The notes beneath the pieces are model-generated. The model saw nothing but the letters and a program-made list of their open reading frames with translations, did no database searches and was not told the origin of the DNA. Source: Enemella dayhoffiae (GTDB lineage: Bacteria; Actinomycetota; Actinomycetes; Propionibacteriales; Propionibacteriaceae). From it: DNA of 64,000 nucleotides. Each line of letters opens with the position of its first letter. The first letter of the stretch is position 1. This document shows, in pieces, positions 36,506-44,904 of the stretch. The position numbers and the translations under genes are program-made. The DNA lies in the NCBI RefSeq assembly GCF_002250625.1, contig NZ_NMVQ01000034.1:62001-126000 (forward strand). Reading direction: 5' to 3'.

Positions 36506-37531
36506 TCAGGCCCCCGGCCCGTCGACGTCCACGCCCAGGGCGCGGAAGTGCTCGGCGGCCTTCTCTGCAGCGACGGTGACGGCCCCCGCACAGCCCACGT
36601 CTACCAGGGTGTCCGCATGCTCGGCCAGAGCACGGACCGCGTCCACCGCCTGCGGCAGCCAGGTAGAGACCGCCTCGCTGAGCGCCGCCCGGTTGGCGTC
36701 GCCGTGCTCGGAGTCGGCCAGCCACGTCTTGTACAGCGCGTCCAGCCACTTGCGGTGGTCGGGGTACCAGGAGGCGATGTGCTGGGCGAGCAGCGAGTAG
36801 GCACCGGCGCCGCCGATGATCGCCTCCTCGTCCAGGTGCCGGTAGATCAGGGCGTCCAGCAGCATGTCGAGCACGTCCATGCCAATGACGGCGACCGCCC
36901 AGTCCTGCTCGACCAGCAGGATTTCCACCATCCGCCGCAGCCCCTGCAGGCTGTCGTCCTCGACCCATGCCTGCTTGGCCGACTTGAGCACCGTGGCGGT
37001 GCCGTCGTCGAGCGCGAGGCCGACCCGGCTGATCAACTGCGCGTTGCCAATCCGGTCAAACCCCTCGTAGCCGAGGCACTGGGCGATGGTCGTTCCGTAG
37101 GAGAACCGGCAGGCACCGGAGAAGATCATCTGGGCGCCGGACTCCAGGTGCCGCAGCGGGACCACCACCTGGGCGATCAGATCGCGCCACGGCTGCGGCA
37201 TGCGATCCAGCAGATCGTGGTCGCCCACGTAGTCCAGCGAACGCGCGAACGCCTCGTGCATCTGGGAACGGTTGGTCACATACGGGGTGTAGTAGTACTG
37301 CCGTGGATCCGCGTAGTCGTGAGGATCGACCAGCTTGAACCGGCTGAAGTCCGCGTCGTACAACTCCTTGTCCGGAGCCCAGGTGGGCCGGTAGTGGAAG
37401 TTCTCCACCGGCTGGAGGTAGTAGCTGCCCTCCTGGTAGCGGGTGGCCGGCTTGTCGCCGAACCGTTTGGCCACGTGGTCGAATGTCTGGCGCTGCGGCG
37501 TGATGACCTGTGTCTTCAGCTCGTACTGCAT
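36506..37531 (-). CDS. Phenol hydroxylase beta subunit P1
   Basis: 341 aa DmpL-like ferritin-fold subunit that forms the hydroxylase with P3 and P4. It lacks the diiron ligands, as expected. Strong ribosome binding site AAAGGAGG 8 nt before the ATG. Of 18 tyrosines, I count 17 TAC and one TAT; the glgE gene has close to equal numbers, so this operon may have come from outside. It is the first hydroxylase gene after the unknown 144-aa protein. Confidence 0.9.
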   Translation of the reverse strand: MQYELKTQVITPQRQTFDHVAKRFGDKPATRYQEGSYYLQPVENFHYRPTWAPDKELYDADFSRFKLVDPHDYADPRQYYYTPYVTNRSQMHEAFARSLDYVGDHDLLDRMPQPWRDLIAQVVVPLRHLESGAQMIFSGACRFSYGTTIAQCLGYEGFDRIGNAQLISRVGLALDDGTATVLKSAKQAWVEDDSLQGLRRMVEILLVEQDWAVAVIGMDVLDMLLDALIYRHLDEEAIIGGAGAYSLLAQHIASWYPDHRKWLDALYKTWLADSEHGDANRAALSEAVSTWLPQAVDAVRALAEHADTLVDVGCAGAVTVAAEKAAEHFRALGVDVDGPGA

Positions 37532-37565
37532 GCGCCGACCTCCTTTCCTTGGGTTGGTCGATTTG

Positions 37566-38000
37566 TCAGATCAGGTGAGCTCTGTGGTGGTTACGCAGAT
37601 CAGCCACCAGGCAGAGTCGAATGATGAGATCGGGCAGGGCTTCGGGGCCGATCAGTTCGTAGGGCTCCTCGTTCGGCAGGTTGTCGGAGACGATCTGCCC
37701 GTGCGCGCCGGCCGAGTCGATCACGGTGGTGACCCGCGCCGCGTGCACACCGCACCGGATGGTGAACGACAACTCATTGCCGCCCACCTCGTCATACAGG
37801 GTGAGATGTGCTGCCGGGTCATCGATCACTGCATTGGCCTCGCAGACCAGCTGTTCGGCCAGCGAACGCAGTGCGACCTGTCTGTCCACACCCTCGTTCA
37901 CGGCGCCGGGCCGACTCGGCCGCAGGGTCGGAGTCGGCACCTCTTCGGTCGATTCCTCGCCGCTCAGCACCTGAGCCAGACGATTCATGAAGAACGTCAC
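37566..38000 (-). CDS. Unknown protein leading the phenol hydroxylase operon
   Basis: 144 aa. GTG 38000 is chosen because GGAGGAG lies 4 nt upstream; an ATG at 37988 is too far. After an acidic, proline-containing first 35 residues there is a mixed alpha/beta part with LAEQLVCEANAVI, ELSFTIRCGVHAARVTTVID and PDLIIRLCLVADLRN. I do not recognise a family. It occupies the place of DmpK (P0), the assembly protein of proteobacterial operons, but is about half again as long and I see no clear similarity. An accessory or assembly role is inferred from position only. Confidence 0.75.
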   Translation of the reverse strand: MTFFMNRLAQVLSGEESTEEVPTPTLRPSRPGAVNEGVDRQVALRSLAEQLVCEANAVIDDPAAHLTLYDEVGGNELSFTIRCGVHAARVTTVIDSAGAHGQIVSDNLPNEEPYELIGPEALPDLIIRLCLVADLRNHHRAHLI

Positions 38001-38059
38001 GGGACTCCTCCTTGAGTCGTTCGCTCACACTGACGTTACGGTACCGGGTGCGGGAGGAG

Positions 38060-38078
38060 TACCCGTAGAACTACCCGT
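38060..38078. promoter_or_regulatory. Direct repeat in the phenol hydroxylase control region
   Basis: TACCCGT occurs at 38060-38066 and 38072-38078, 12 bp apart, between the divergent phenol hydroxylase operon and its LuxR-type neighbour. It is a candidate binding site for that regulator. The rest of 38001-38242 is GC-rich with no gene. Confidence 0.4.
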
Positions 38079-38242
38079 CTTTGTTCGACCGTGGCCCCGG
38101 GTAGCGGCGTGGGATCCGCGTGCCCCGCTACGGAACGACCCCTCGCCCAGGTGGGGCTGGTCGCGTATTCTCTGCACGCGGTCCGAGGTGGGGCCGTGCG
38201 GCCCGGGGGCCGCGAGCACTACAGGATGTGGATCCGTTGGCG

Positions 38243-40531
38243 ATGGGGCAGCTCTCGGCTCCGATGACCCGGTTCATCGGGCGCGGCCGCACCGTGCCCC
38301 AGGCCGAGTCGCTGATCTGCGAGAACCGGCTCGTCTCCCTGATCGGCCCCGGCGGCATCGGCAAGACCCGGCTCGCGCTGGAGCTGGCCGGACGCCTCGA
38401 CGATCAGTTCGCCGACGGCTGTGCCGTGGCCGCCCTGGAGGTGGTGGTTGATCCGACCGACGTGCCGTGGGGGGTCGCCTCCGCCCTGGAGATCGCCGAC
38501 CTGACCAACCGGGATGCGACCGAACGGCTGACCAACTTCCTCGGCCGCAAGCAGCTGCTGCTCGTGCTGGACAATTGTGAGCACCTGTTGGAATCCGCGG
38601 CGGACCTGGTGCTCACCGTGCTGACCCGCTGCCCGGGCGTACACGTGCTGACCACCTCGCGCGAACCGCTCGGGCTGGAGGGCGAGCACGTGCTCACCGT
38701 GCCGCCACTGGAGCTGCCGGAGCGGGACAGCGACCCGGCCACGGTCACCCGAGCCGAGGCAGTCGCCCTGCTGCTGGAGCGGGCCGCCCAGGCCGGCAGC
38801 CCGCTGGAGGTCACCGAAAAGAACTGCGCCGCCATCGCCGAGTTGTGCCGGCGCCTGGACGGGATGCCGCTGGCCATCGAGCTGGCGGCCGTGCGGCTGC
38901 GCAGCCTCTCGGCGGAGCAGATCCTGGACCGGCTCGACGCCCGGTTCCTCCTGCTGCGGCGCAACGGCCGCGGGCTGCTCCCCCGACACCAGACCCTGCG
39001 CAATCTGGTCGACTGGAGCTACGAGCTGTGCTCACCGGCGGAGCAGTTGCTCTGGGCCCGGATGTCGGTGTTCACCGCAGGCTGTGACTTGGACGCCGCA
39101 GAGGCGGTGGCCGGCTTCGGTTCCCTCCGCCGCGAGGAGGTGCTGGACCTGCTCGATGCGCTGGTCGCCAAGTCGATCGTGCTGGCCGAACAGACACCGT
39201 TGGGGATGCGCTATCGCCAGCTGGTCACCATTCGTGACTACGGTGCGGAGTTGGCCGCCAAGGCCGCAGAGACGGGAGAACTGCACCGGCGTCACCGCGA
39301 CCTGATGCTCGAGCGGGCTCGGGGCATGGTGCGGACCTGGGCGGGGCCCGACCAGCAGCGCAGTCTGGCCCTGATGCGTGCCGACCATGCCGACGCGATC
39401 ACCGCGATGGAGTGGTCCCTGGCAACCCCGGGCGAGGGGAACCGAGCGGCCGAGCTCGGCGCCCTGTTGCGTTACCACTGGGTGTCCGGGGCGTTTCTGC
39501 CGGCCGGACGGCACCGGCTGGAGCAGGTGCTCGCCTCCCCCGAGGTGACCGGGCGCGACCGCGCCGAGGCCCTTTGGGTGGCCGCTTGGGTGGCGCTGAT
39601 CAGCGGTGACCACGCACTGGCCGAGGAGCACCTGAGCGAGGCCGAGCCGCTGGCGGCGGAACTGGCGGATGCGTTCCTGCGCGGTCAGGTGGCCAACTGG
39701 ACGGGGCTGCTGCACCTGTTCCGGGGCAACGGCCCCGAGGCGGTGCGGCACTACCGGCGGGCCGCCGCCATCTTCACCGAGCTGGGGGACGAAGCGGCGC
39801 TGGAGACCGCGCTGTTCCAGCTCGGGCTGTCCGAGATCTATGGGGACTCCCCCGCCGCGGCCCTGCGCACCTCCGAGCGGTTGATCGCGATCAGCGACCG
39901 CAACGGGGAGTCCTGGTTCCGGGCGTACGTCTATTGGGTTCGCGGGATCGCCCTGTGGCACCAGGGTGAGTTGGACGCGGCGCGCACGGCCACCCTGGAG
40001 ACGCTACAAATCCAGGCCGAGAACCTCGACGGGATCTGCATCGCGCACACCCTCACCCTCGGTTCGTGCATCGCGGTCGACTCCCACGACTTCGAGCGGG
40101 CAGCACGGCTGCAGGGCCTGGCCGAGGCGGTCTGGTGCACCCTGGGCACCCACGTCGCCTCGTTCGGTCCCGGTCTCGAGGGGGATCGGAACGCCGCCGT
40201 GCAGCGGGCCCGCTCCGCGCTCGGGGCGGACGCGTGGCAGCGCGCCGTGCGCGAGGCAAACGGCCTGGACCATCTCGGTGCGGTCCACGCCGGTCTCGAC
40301 GAGGTCGCGAAGATCTGCGGTACGCCGGCACCCAACCCTGTCGGCCTCACCCGGCGCGAGGCCCAGATCGCCGACCTGGTCGCAGATGGGCTGTCCAACA
40401 AGGAGATCGCCCACCAGCTCACGATCTCCACCCGGACCGTCGACGGACACGTGGAGAACATCCTGCACAAGTTCGGGGTGCGTTCCCGCGCCAAGGTTGC
40501 CGCCCAGGTGCTCAGCCAGCGCACCCGCTGA
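38243..40531 (+). CDS. ATPase (STAND-type) LuxR family regulator
   Basis: About 762 aa from ATG 38243; the frame is open further upstream to 38120 but that part is unconserved. N-terminal NTPase with P-loop LIGPGGIGKTRLALEL (about residue 34), Walker-B-like LLLVLDNCEHLL, then a helical repeat region, and a C-terminal LuxR helix-turn-helix (LTRREAQIADLVADGLSNKE, then RTVDGHVENIL). Such STAND regulators switch on ATP and ligand binding. Divergence from the phenol hydroxylase genes makes it the likely aromatic-responsive activator, in place of the NtrC-type DmpR of pseudomonads. Confidence 0.88.
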   Translation: MGQLSAPMTRFIGRGRTVPQAESLICENRLVSLIGPGGIGKTRLALELAGRLDDQFADGCAVAALEVVVDPTDVPWGVASALEIADLTNRDATERLTNFLGRKQLLLVLDNCEHLLESAADLVLTVLTRCPGVHVLTTSREPLGLEGEHVLTVPPLELPERDSDPATVTRAEAVALLLERAAQAGSPLEVTEKNCAAIAELCRRLDGMPLAIELAAVRLRSLSAEQILDRLDARFLLLRRNGRGLLPRHQTLRNLVDWSYELCSPAEQLLWARMSVFTAGCDLDAAEAVAGFGSLRREEVLDLLDALVAKSIVLAEQTPLGMRYRQLVTIRDYGAELAAKAAETGELHRRHRDLMLERARGMVRTWAGPDQQRSLALMRADHADAITAMEWSLATPGEGNRAAELGALLRYHWVSGAFLPAGRHRLEQVLASPEVTGRDRAEALWVAAWVALISGDHALAEEHLSEAEPLAAELADAFLRGQVANWTGLLHLFRGNGPEAVRHYRRAAAIFTELGDEAALETALFQLGLSEIYGDSPAAALRTSERLIAISDRNGESWFRAYVYWVRGIALWHQGELDAARTATLETLQIQAENLDGICIAHTLTLGSCIAVDSHDFERAARLQGLAEAVWCTLGTHVASFGPGLEGDRNAAVQRARSALGADAWQRAVREANGLDHLGAVHAGLDEVAKICGTPAPNPVGLTRREAQIADLVADGLSNKEIAHQLTISTRTVDGHVENILHKFGVRSRAKVAAQVLSQRTR

Positions 40532-40618
40532 GAGGCACCCGGCACAGCAGTCCTCGGGGTGACCACCATCATGGTCTGACCCCCGGTCGAACCACCTCCC
40601 CACCACGCGGAGCACGGA

Positions 40619-40624
40619 TAGACT
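40619..40624 (+). promoter_or_regulatory. -10 box of the hydroxyacyl-CoA dehydrogenase gene (leaderless)
   Basis: TAGACT, 7 nt before GTG 40632 but only 1 nt before GTG 40626; this decides the start. Confidence 0.55.
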
Positions 40625-40631
40625 CGTGCGG

Positions 40632-41864
40632 GTGACTACTGATCCGAACAACGAGAACACCATCCGTACCGTCGCCGTGATCGGCTTGGGCACCATGGGC
40701 GCCGGGATCGCCGAGGTGTTCGCCCGGGCCGGCCTGACCGTCCGCGGCATCGAGTACAACGAGGACGCGCTGGACCGGGGCCGCGGGGTCCTGCAGAAGT
40801 CGACCGACCGGGCCGTCTCCCGGGGGAAGCTGTCCAGTGAGGATCAGGCGGCGCTGCTGGGCCGGATCGACTTCACCACCGACACCGCAGTCGGGGTCAA
40901 GGACGCCGACCTGGTCGTGGAGGCGGTGAGCGAAAAGCTGGAGCTGAAGCAGCAGATCTTCCGCACCGTCGACGAGGCCGCGCCGGCGCACGCCATCCTG
41001 GCCACCAACACCTCCTCGCTGTCGATCACCTCGATCGCCACGGTGGTCACCGACCCGAGCAGGGTGCTCGGCGTCCACTTCTTCAACCCCGCGCCGGTGC
41101 AGACCCTGGTCGAACTGATCCGCGCCATCCACACCTCCGACGCCGCGATCGACCGGATGACCCGGTTGATGACCTCGCTCGGCAAGTCCCCCATCGTCTG
41201 CGGCGACCGCGCCGGTTTCATCGTCAACGCGCTGCTGGTGCCCTATCTCGGTCAGGCGGTACGCCTGTACTCCAACGGATTCTGCACGCGCGAGGAGATG
41301 GACTCCGCGATGGTGGAGAAGGCCGGCTATCCGATGGGCCCGCTCACCCTGGTGGACCTGGTCGGGGTCGACGTCTGCGAGGACGTGCTGGAGCGGATGT
41401 TCCAGGAGAGCAAGGACCGGCTGCGCTCCACCCCGGAGCTGCTGCACCAGCTGGTCACCGCCGGGATGCTCGGCCGTAAGACCGGCCGTGGCCTCTACAC
41501 CTACGCCGACGGGAAGGCCACCGACGAACCGGGCGTGGTCCGTCCGCCCCGGGTGTCCCGGGCGCACGAACTGCCCGACCGGCTGGTCTGCAACTACCTG
41601 AACCAGGCGCTGCGGATGGTCGAGGAGAACTACGCCTCGCTCGACGACATCGACACCGGGATGGCCGAGGGCTGTCGGATGCCGCGTCCCTTCGAGGTGC
41701 TGGTCGAACTCACGCCGACCCACGTGCTGGACGTGCAGCGCCGGCTCTATGAGGAGTCCGGCGAGCCGGGTCACCGACCGTCGCGGTTGCTGGTGCAGCT
41801 GGCCGGCTCCGACGACGCCGCCGCGGCGGTGGCGGAGCTGCGCCGGGCCACCGCCCGCGCCTGA
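40632..41864 (+). CDS. 3-hydroxyacyl-CoA (3-hydroxybutyryl-CoA) dehydrogenase
   Basis: 410 aa. NAD-binding loop VIGLGTMGAGIAEVFARAG, then LVVEAVSEKLELK, the substrate/catalytic region ATNTSSLSIT and LGVHFFNPAPV, with the catalytic His in HFFNP. Two C-terminal dimerisation domains are present, so it is longer than the 280-aa single-domain FadB2. It oxidises 3-hydroxyacyl-CoA in fatty acid or butyrate-type metabolism and fits with the thiolase and mutase in this window. GTG 40632 is preferred as explained by the -10 box. Confidence 0.92.
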   Translation: MTTDPNNENTIRTVAVIGLGTMGAGIAEVFARAGLTVRGIEYNEDALDRGRGVLQKSTDRAVSRGKLSSEDQAALLGRIDFTTDTAVGVKDADLVVEAVSEKLELKQQIFRTVDEAAPAHAILATNTSSLSITSIATVVTDPSRVLGVHFFNPAPVQTLVELIRAIHTSDAAIDRMTRLMTSLGKSPIVCGDRAGFIVNALLVPYLGQAVRLYSNGFCTREEMDSAMVEKAGYPMGPLTLVDLVGVDVCEDVLERMFQESKDRLRSTPELLHQLVTAGMLGRKTGRGLYTYADGKATDEPGVVRPPRVSRAHELPDRLVCNYLNQALRMVEENYASLDDIDTGMAEGCRMPRPFEVLVELTPTHVLDVQRRLYEESGEPGHRPSRLLVQLAGSDDAAAAVAELRRATARA

Positions 41865-41876
41865 CCCGCTGTTCGC

Positions 41877-42152
41877 GTGCCCAACCGTCGGCGTCGGTCC
41901 AAGCACACCCGGGAGCACCGGCCACTGTCCGGTGCCCACCCGGTGAGCGAGACCCGCGCCGACGGCGAGTGGCTGGTCCGCGGGGTGACCGCCGAACGCG
42001 CGACCAAGGCGTACACCTGTCCGGGCTGTGGGGGCACGATCCCGGCGGGGACCGCACACGTGGTGGTGTGGCCACGGGTGGCCTCCATCGCCAGCCCGTC
42101 GGCGATCGAGGAACGCCGGCACTGGCACCGGCACTGTTGGCAACGACGCTGA
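41877..42152 (+). CDS. Small conserved actinobacterial protein with CxxC and HWH motifs
   Basis: 91 aa. An arginine-rich start (PNRRRRSKHTRE) precedes YTCPGCGGTIPAGTAHVVVW and ERRHWHRHCW. The Cys and His residues could bind one zinc. I recall similar short proteins widely in actinobacteria, often misnamed ATP/GTP-binding. It lies between the dehydrogenase and hydrolase genes on the same strand. Role unknown. Confidence 0.75.
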   Translation: MPNRRRRSKHTREHRPLSGAHPVSETRADGEWLVRGVTAERATKAYTCPGCGGTIPAGTAHVVVWPRVASIASPSAIEERRHWHRHCWQRR

Positions 42153-42170
42153 GTCGAGGACGGAGATCTG

Positions 42171-43019
42171 ATGCAGCTCAACCGCACCCTGATCGGTGAG
42201 GGCGACGGCCCGCTGGTGGTGTTCTGCCACGGCGTCTTCGGCCAGGGCAAGAACTGGACCTCGGTGGCGCGCGCGCTCGCCACCCCTTCGACAGGCTCAG
42301 GGACCCCTTCGACAGGCTCAGGGGTCAGCTGTCTGCTCCTGGACATGCCGAACCACGGCCGCTCCGAGTGGTCCGACAGCCTGGACTATCGAACGATGGC
42401 CGACCAGGTGGCCGACGCGATCGACGCCGAGCCGGCGCGCAACGGCGCCCCGGTCGCGCTGGTCGGACACTCGATGGGCGGCAAGATCGCGATGCACCTG
42501 ACCCTGCGCCACCGCGAGCTCGTCGAGCGGTTGTGCGTGGCCGACATCTCCCCGGTCGCCTACGGGTCGATGCGCGGTTTCCACACGTTCACCCGCGCCA
42601 TGGCCGGCCTCGACCTGGCCGCCCTGAGCGGTCGCGAGCAGGCCGAACGACATCTCGCCGAGAACGGCGTGGACGACCCGACGGTCCGCTCCTTCCTGCT
42701 GCAGAACCTGCGCCGGGAGCGCGTCGACGGGCAGACCCGGTGGCACTGGCAGCCCAACCTGGCGCTGATCCACGAGCAGATGGAGTCCCTGGGCGGATGG
42801 GTCGAGCCGACCGAGGAGCCGTGGCCCGGGCCGGTGCTGTGGGTGGCTGGTGGCGACTCCGACTATGTCCAGCCCGAATACGCCGCACGGATGCGGGAGC
42901 TCTTCCCCGCGGCCCGCCTGGTCACCATCAAGAATGCGGCGCACTGGGTGCACGCCGACCAGCCGGACATCTTCACCGCCGTGCTCAGGCGGTTCCTGGA
43001 GCTACCGGGGTCCCGGTGA
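42171..43019 (+). CDS. Alpha/beta fold hydrolase
   Basis: 282 aa. Nucleophile elbow VGHSMGGKIAMHL (Ser about 105), an acid in the VAGGDSDYV strand and the His in NAAHWVHADQP. Oxyanion region VFCHGVFGQGKNW. It hydrolyses an unknown ester or related bond. Residues about 38-51 read TPSTGSGTPSTGSG, produced by two tandem 21-bp copies of the dispersed genomic repeat, in frame, between the first helix and the next strand. The protein stays intact around it. Confidence 0.9.
   Translation: MQLNRTLIGEGDGPLVVFCHGVFGQGKNWTSVARALATPSTGSGTPSTGSGVSCLLLDMPNHGRSEWSDSLDYRTMADQVADAIDAEPARNGAPVALVGHSMGGKIAMHLTLRHRELVERLCVADISPVAYGSMRGFHTFTRAMAGLDLAALSGREQAERHLAENGVDDPTVRSFLLQNLRRERVDGQTRWHWQPNLALIHEQMESLGGWVEPTEEPWPGPVLWVAGGDSDYVQPEYAARMRELFPAARLVTIKNAAHWVHADQPDIFTAVLRRFLELPGSR
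42282..42323. repeat. Two tandem 21-bp REP-like repeats inside a coding region
   Basis: The 21-bp unit that starts ACCCCTTCGACAGGCTCA occurs at 42282-42302 and again, identical, at 42303-42323. It carries the TTCGACAGGCTCAG core of the intergenic repeats. Being 21 bp long, it keeps the reading frame. Confidence 0.9.
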
Positions 43020-44236
43020 GCACCGCCCCGCCGCTGATGGCGGCCGGCACAGGCACCCTGCGGCTGCTCCGCGGCTCCCTGCACACCGCCGTGGCCGCGC
43101 TGCTGGTGGTCGGTCTGGTCCGGATGCTGCGCGACCCGCAGGCCGGCGGCTGGCGGATCGCCCTCGGCTGCGCGGTGGCGGTGCTGTTCGCGATGGCGTA
43201 CGCCTGGGGATCCCGCCCCGGCCGCTTCCGGTCCACCCGGCCGGCCCGCTGGTGGCTGGCCGGGGTGACCAGCACCTGGGTGCTGCTGATGTTCTTCGCC
43301 GCCGAGTTCGCCTGGCTGGCGTTCCCGCTGTTCTTCCTGCACCTGCATCTGCTCCGGCGCGGGCACGCGGTGGTGGCGATCGTGGTGATGACCGCCATGG
43401 TGATCGCCGCGCAGGCCTACCACGTCGGGCGCCTGCAGGTGCCGATGGTGCTCGGCCCGCTGTTCGGTGCCGCGGTGTCGGTGGTGGTCGCGCTCGCCTA
43501 CGAGGCGTTGTACGCCGAGTCGGCGGCCCGCGCGGCCTCGCTGGCCGAGCTCGAGGCCACCCGGGCCGAACTCGCCCGGAGCCAACGCGAGGCGGGGCGC
43601 CTCGGCGAACAGGAACGACTCGCCCGGGAGATCCACGACACCCTCGCCCAGGGATTGGGCTCGCTGGTGCTGTTGAGCCGTAGCGCCCGCAGCGAACTCG
43701 CCACCGGCGACCCGGCGGGCACCGAGCGCACGGCCGAAATCCTCACCGAGATGGAACAGGTGGCCGGGGACAACCTCGGCGAGGCCCGCCGGTTCATCCG
43801 CGAGCTCACCCCACCCGACCTGACCAGCGGCGACCTGGTGTCGGCGCTGCGGCGGGTGGTGGACCGGCACCGCGCGGTCGCCCGGCAGCCGTGTGAGCTG
43901 CGCGTCACCGGAGAGCCGCGGCCGCTGCCCGGCCCGGTCGCCACCGGACTGCTGCGGGCGGCACAGGCGAGCCTGGCCAACGTGCAGCAGCACGCCCGGG
44001 CCGGCCTGGCCGTGCTCACCCTGGGCTTCCTGAGCGGGGAGGTCACCCTCGACATCTATGACGACGGGGTGGGGTTCGACCCGGCCACCTCCCCCGGTTC
44101 GGCCAGCTTCGGCCTGCGTGGGGTGCGGCACCGGATCGAGCAGCTGGGTGGTCGGATCGAGATCGAGTCGGCCCCCGGCGCCGGCACCGTGATCGGGCTC
44201 CGGGTCCCGGTCCACGACGAGGAGGAGCACCGATGA
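43016..44236 (+). CDS. Sensor histidine kinase, NarL-type (HisKA_3)
   Basis: 406 aa from GTG 43016, which overlaps the hydrolase stop (GTGA). Five or six membrane segments fill residues 20-165, a short coiled coil follows, then the dimerisation/phospho-acceptor helix QERLAREIHDTLAQGLGSLV with the His near residue 213. The ATPase domain has VQQHARAG, YDDGVGFDP and FGLRGVRHRIEQLGG. Signal unknown. It is coupled to its response regulator by ATGA. Confidence 0.92.
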   Translation: MSTAPPLMAAGTGTLRLLRGSLHTAVAALLVVGLVRMLRDPQAGGWRIALGCAVAVLFAMAYAWGSRPGRFRSTRPARWWLAGVTSTWVLLMFFAAEFAWLAFPLFFLHLHLLRRGHAVVAIVVMTAMVIAAQAYHVGRLQVPMVLGPLFGAAVSVVVALAYEALYAESAARAASLAELEATRAELARSQREAGRLGEQERLAREIHDTLAQGLGSLVLLSRSARSELATGDPAGTERTAEILTEMEQVAGDNLGEARRFIRELTPPDLTSGDLVSALRRVVDRHRAVARQPCELRVTGEPRPLPGPVATGLLRAAQASLANVQQHARAGLAVLTLGFLSGEVTLDIYDDGVGFDPATSPGSASFGLRGVRHRIEQLGGRIEIESAPGAGTVIGLRVPVHDEEEHR

Positions 44237-44892
44237 ACACCCTGCGGCTGTTGCTGGTCGATGACCATCCGGTGGTACGCCGCGGTCTGCGCGCGGTCTG
44301 CACCGACCCGGCCGCGCGGTCCGGCGTACCGGAGTTGGCCGAGGTGCTCGTCGTCGGCGAGGCCGGGGACGGCCAGCAGGCCCTCGACCTGCTGCGGGCA
44401 GAACGGGCGCTGGCGGTCGACGTGGTGCTCATGGACCTACAGATGCCGGTGATGGACGGGGTGACCGCGACCGGGCGGATCACCGCCGAGGACCCGCACC
44501 CGGCGGTGCTGGTGCTGACCACGTTCGATACCGACGCCGACCTGGCCGCGGCGATCGAGGCCGGTGCCTCCGGTTATCTGCTGAAGGACGCCGCCGCCAC
44601 CGAGATCATTGCCGCGGCGTACGCCGCCGCGCACGGCCGGCGCGCCCTGGCCCCCGAGCTGGAGCGGCGGATGGAACGCCGGGCCGCCGCCCCCGACCTG
44701 GCGCTGACCGCCCGCGAGCTGGAGATCCTGACCGCGATCGCCACCGGCCGGAGCAACCGGGAGGTGGCCCGCAGCCTGTTCATCTCCGAGGCCACGGTGA
44801 AGACCCACCTGGTGCACATCTTCGACAAGCTGGGCGTGGACAACCGCACCCAGGCGGTCCAGGTGGCCCGGGAGCGACGCATCCTGCGCTGA
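44233..44892 (+). CDS. Response regulator, NarL/FixJ family
   Basis: 219 aa. Receiver domain with DDHPVVRRGL, phospho-acceptor Asp in VVLMDLQMPVMDG (about 61) and the Lys in YLLKDAAATEI. C-terminal LuxR-type helix-turn-helix LTARELEILTAIATGRSNRE ... EATVKTHLVHIFDKLGV. It is the partner of the kinase upstream; targets are unknown. Confidence 0.94.
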   Translation: MNTLRLLLVDDHPVVRRGLRAVCTDPAARSGVPELAEVLVVGEAGDGQQALDLLRAERALAVDVVLMDLQMPVMDGVTATGRITAEDPHPAVLVLTTFDTDADLAAAIEAGASGYLLKDAAATEIIAAAYAAAHGRRALAPELERRMERRAAAPDLALTARELEILTAIATGRSNREVARSLFISEATVKTHLVHIFDKLGVDNRTQAVQVARERRILR

Positions 44893-44904
44893 GCCGGCGG
44901 CCGG

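Noticed and set aside
42368-43015. Upstream extension of the histidine kinase
   Set aside because: This part lies inside the hydrolase gene in another frame; GTG 43016 overlaps the hydrolase stop and starts the membrane domain.
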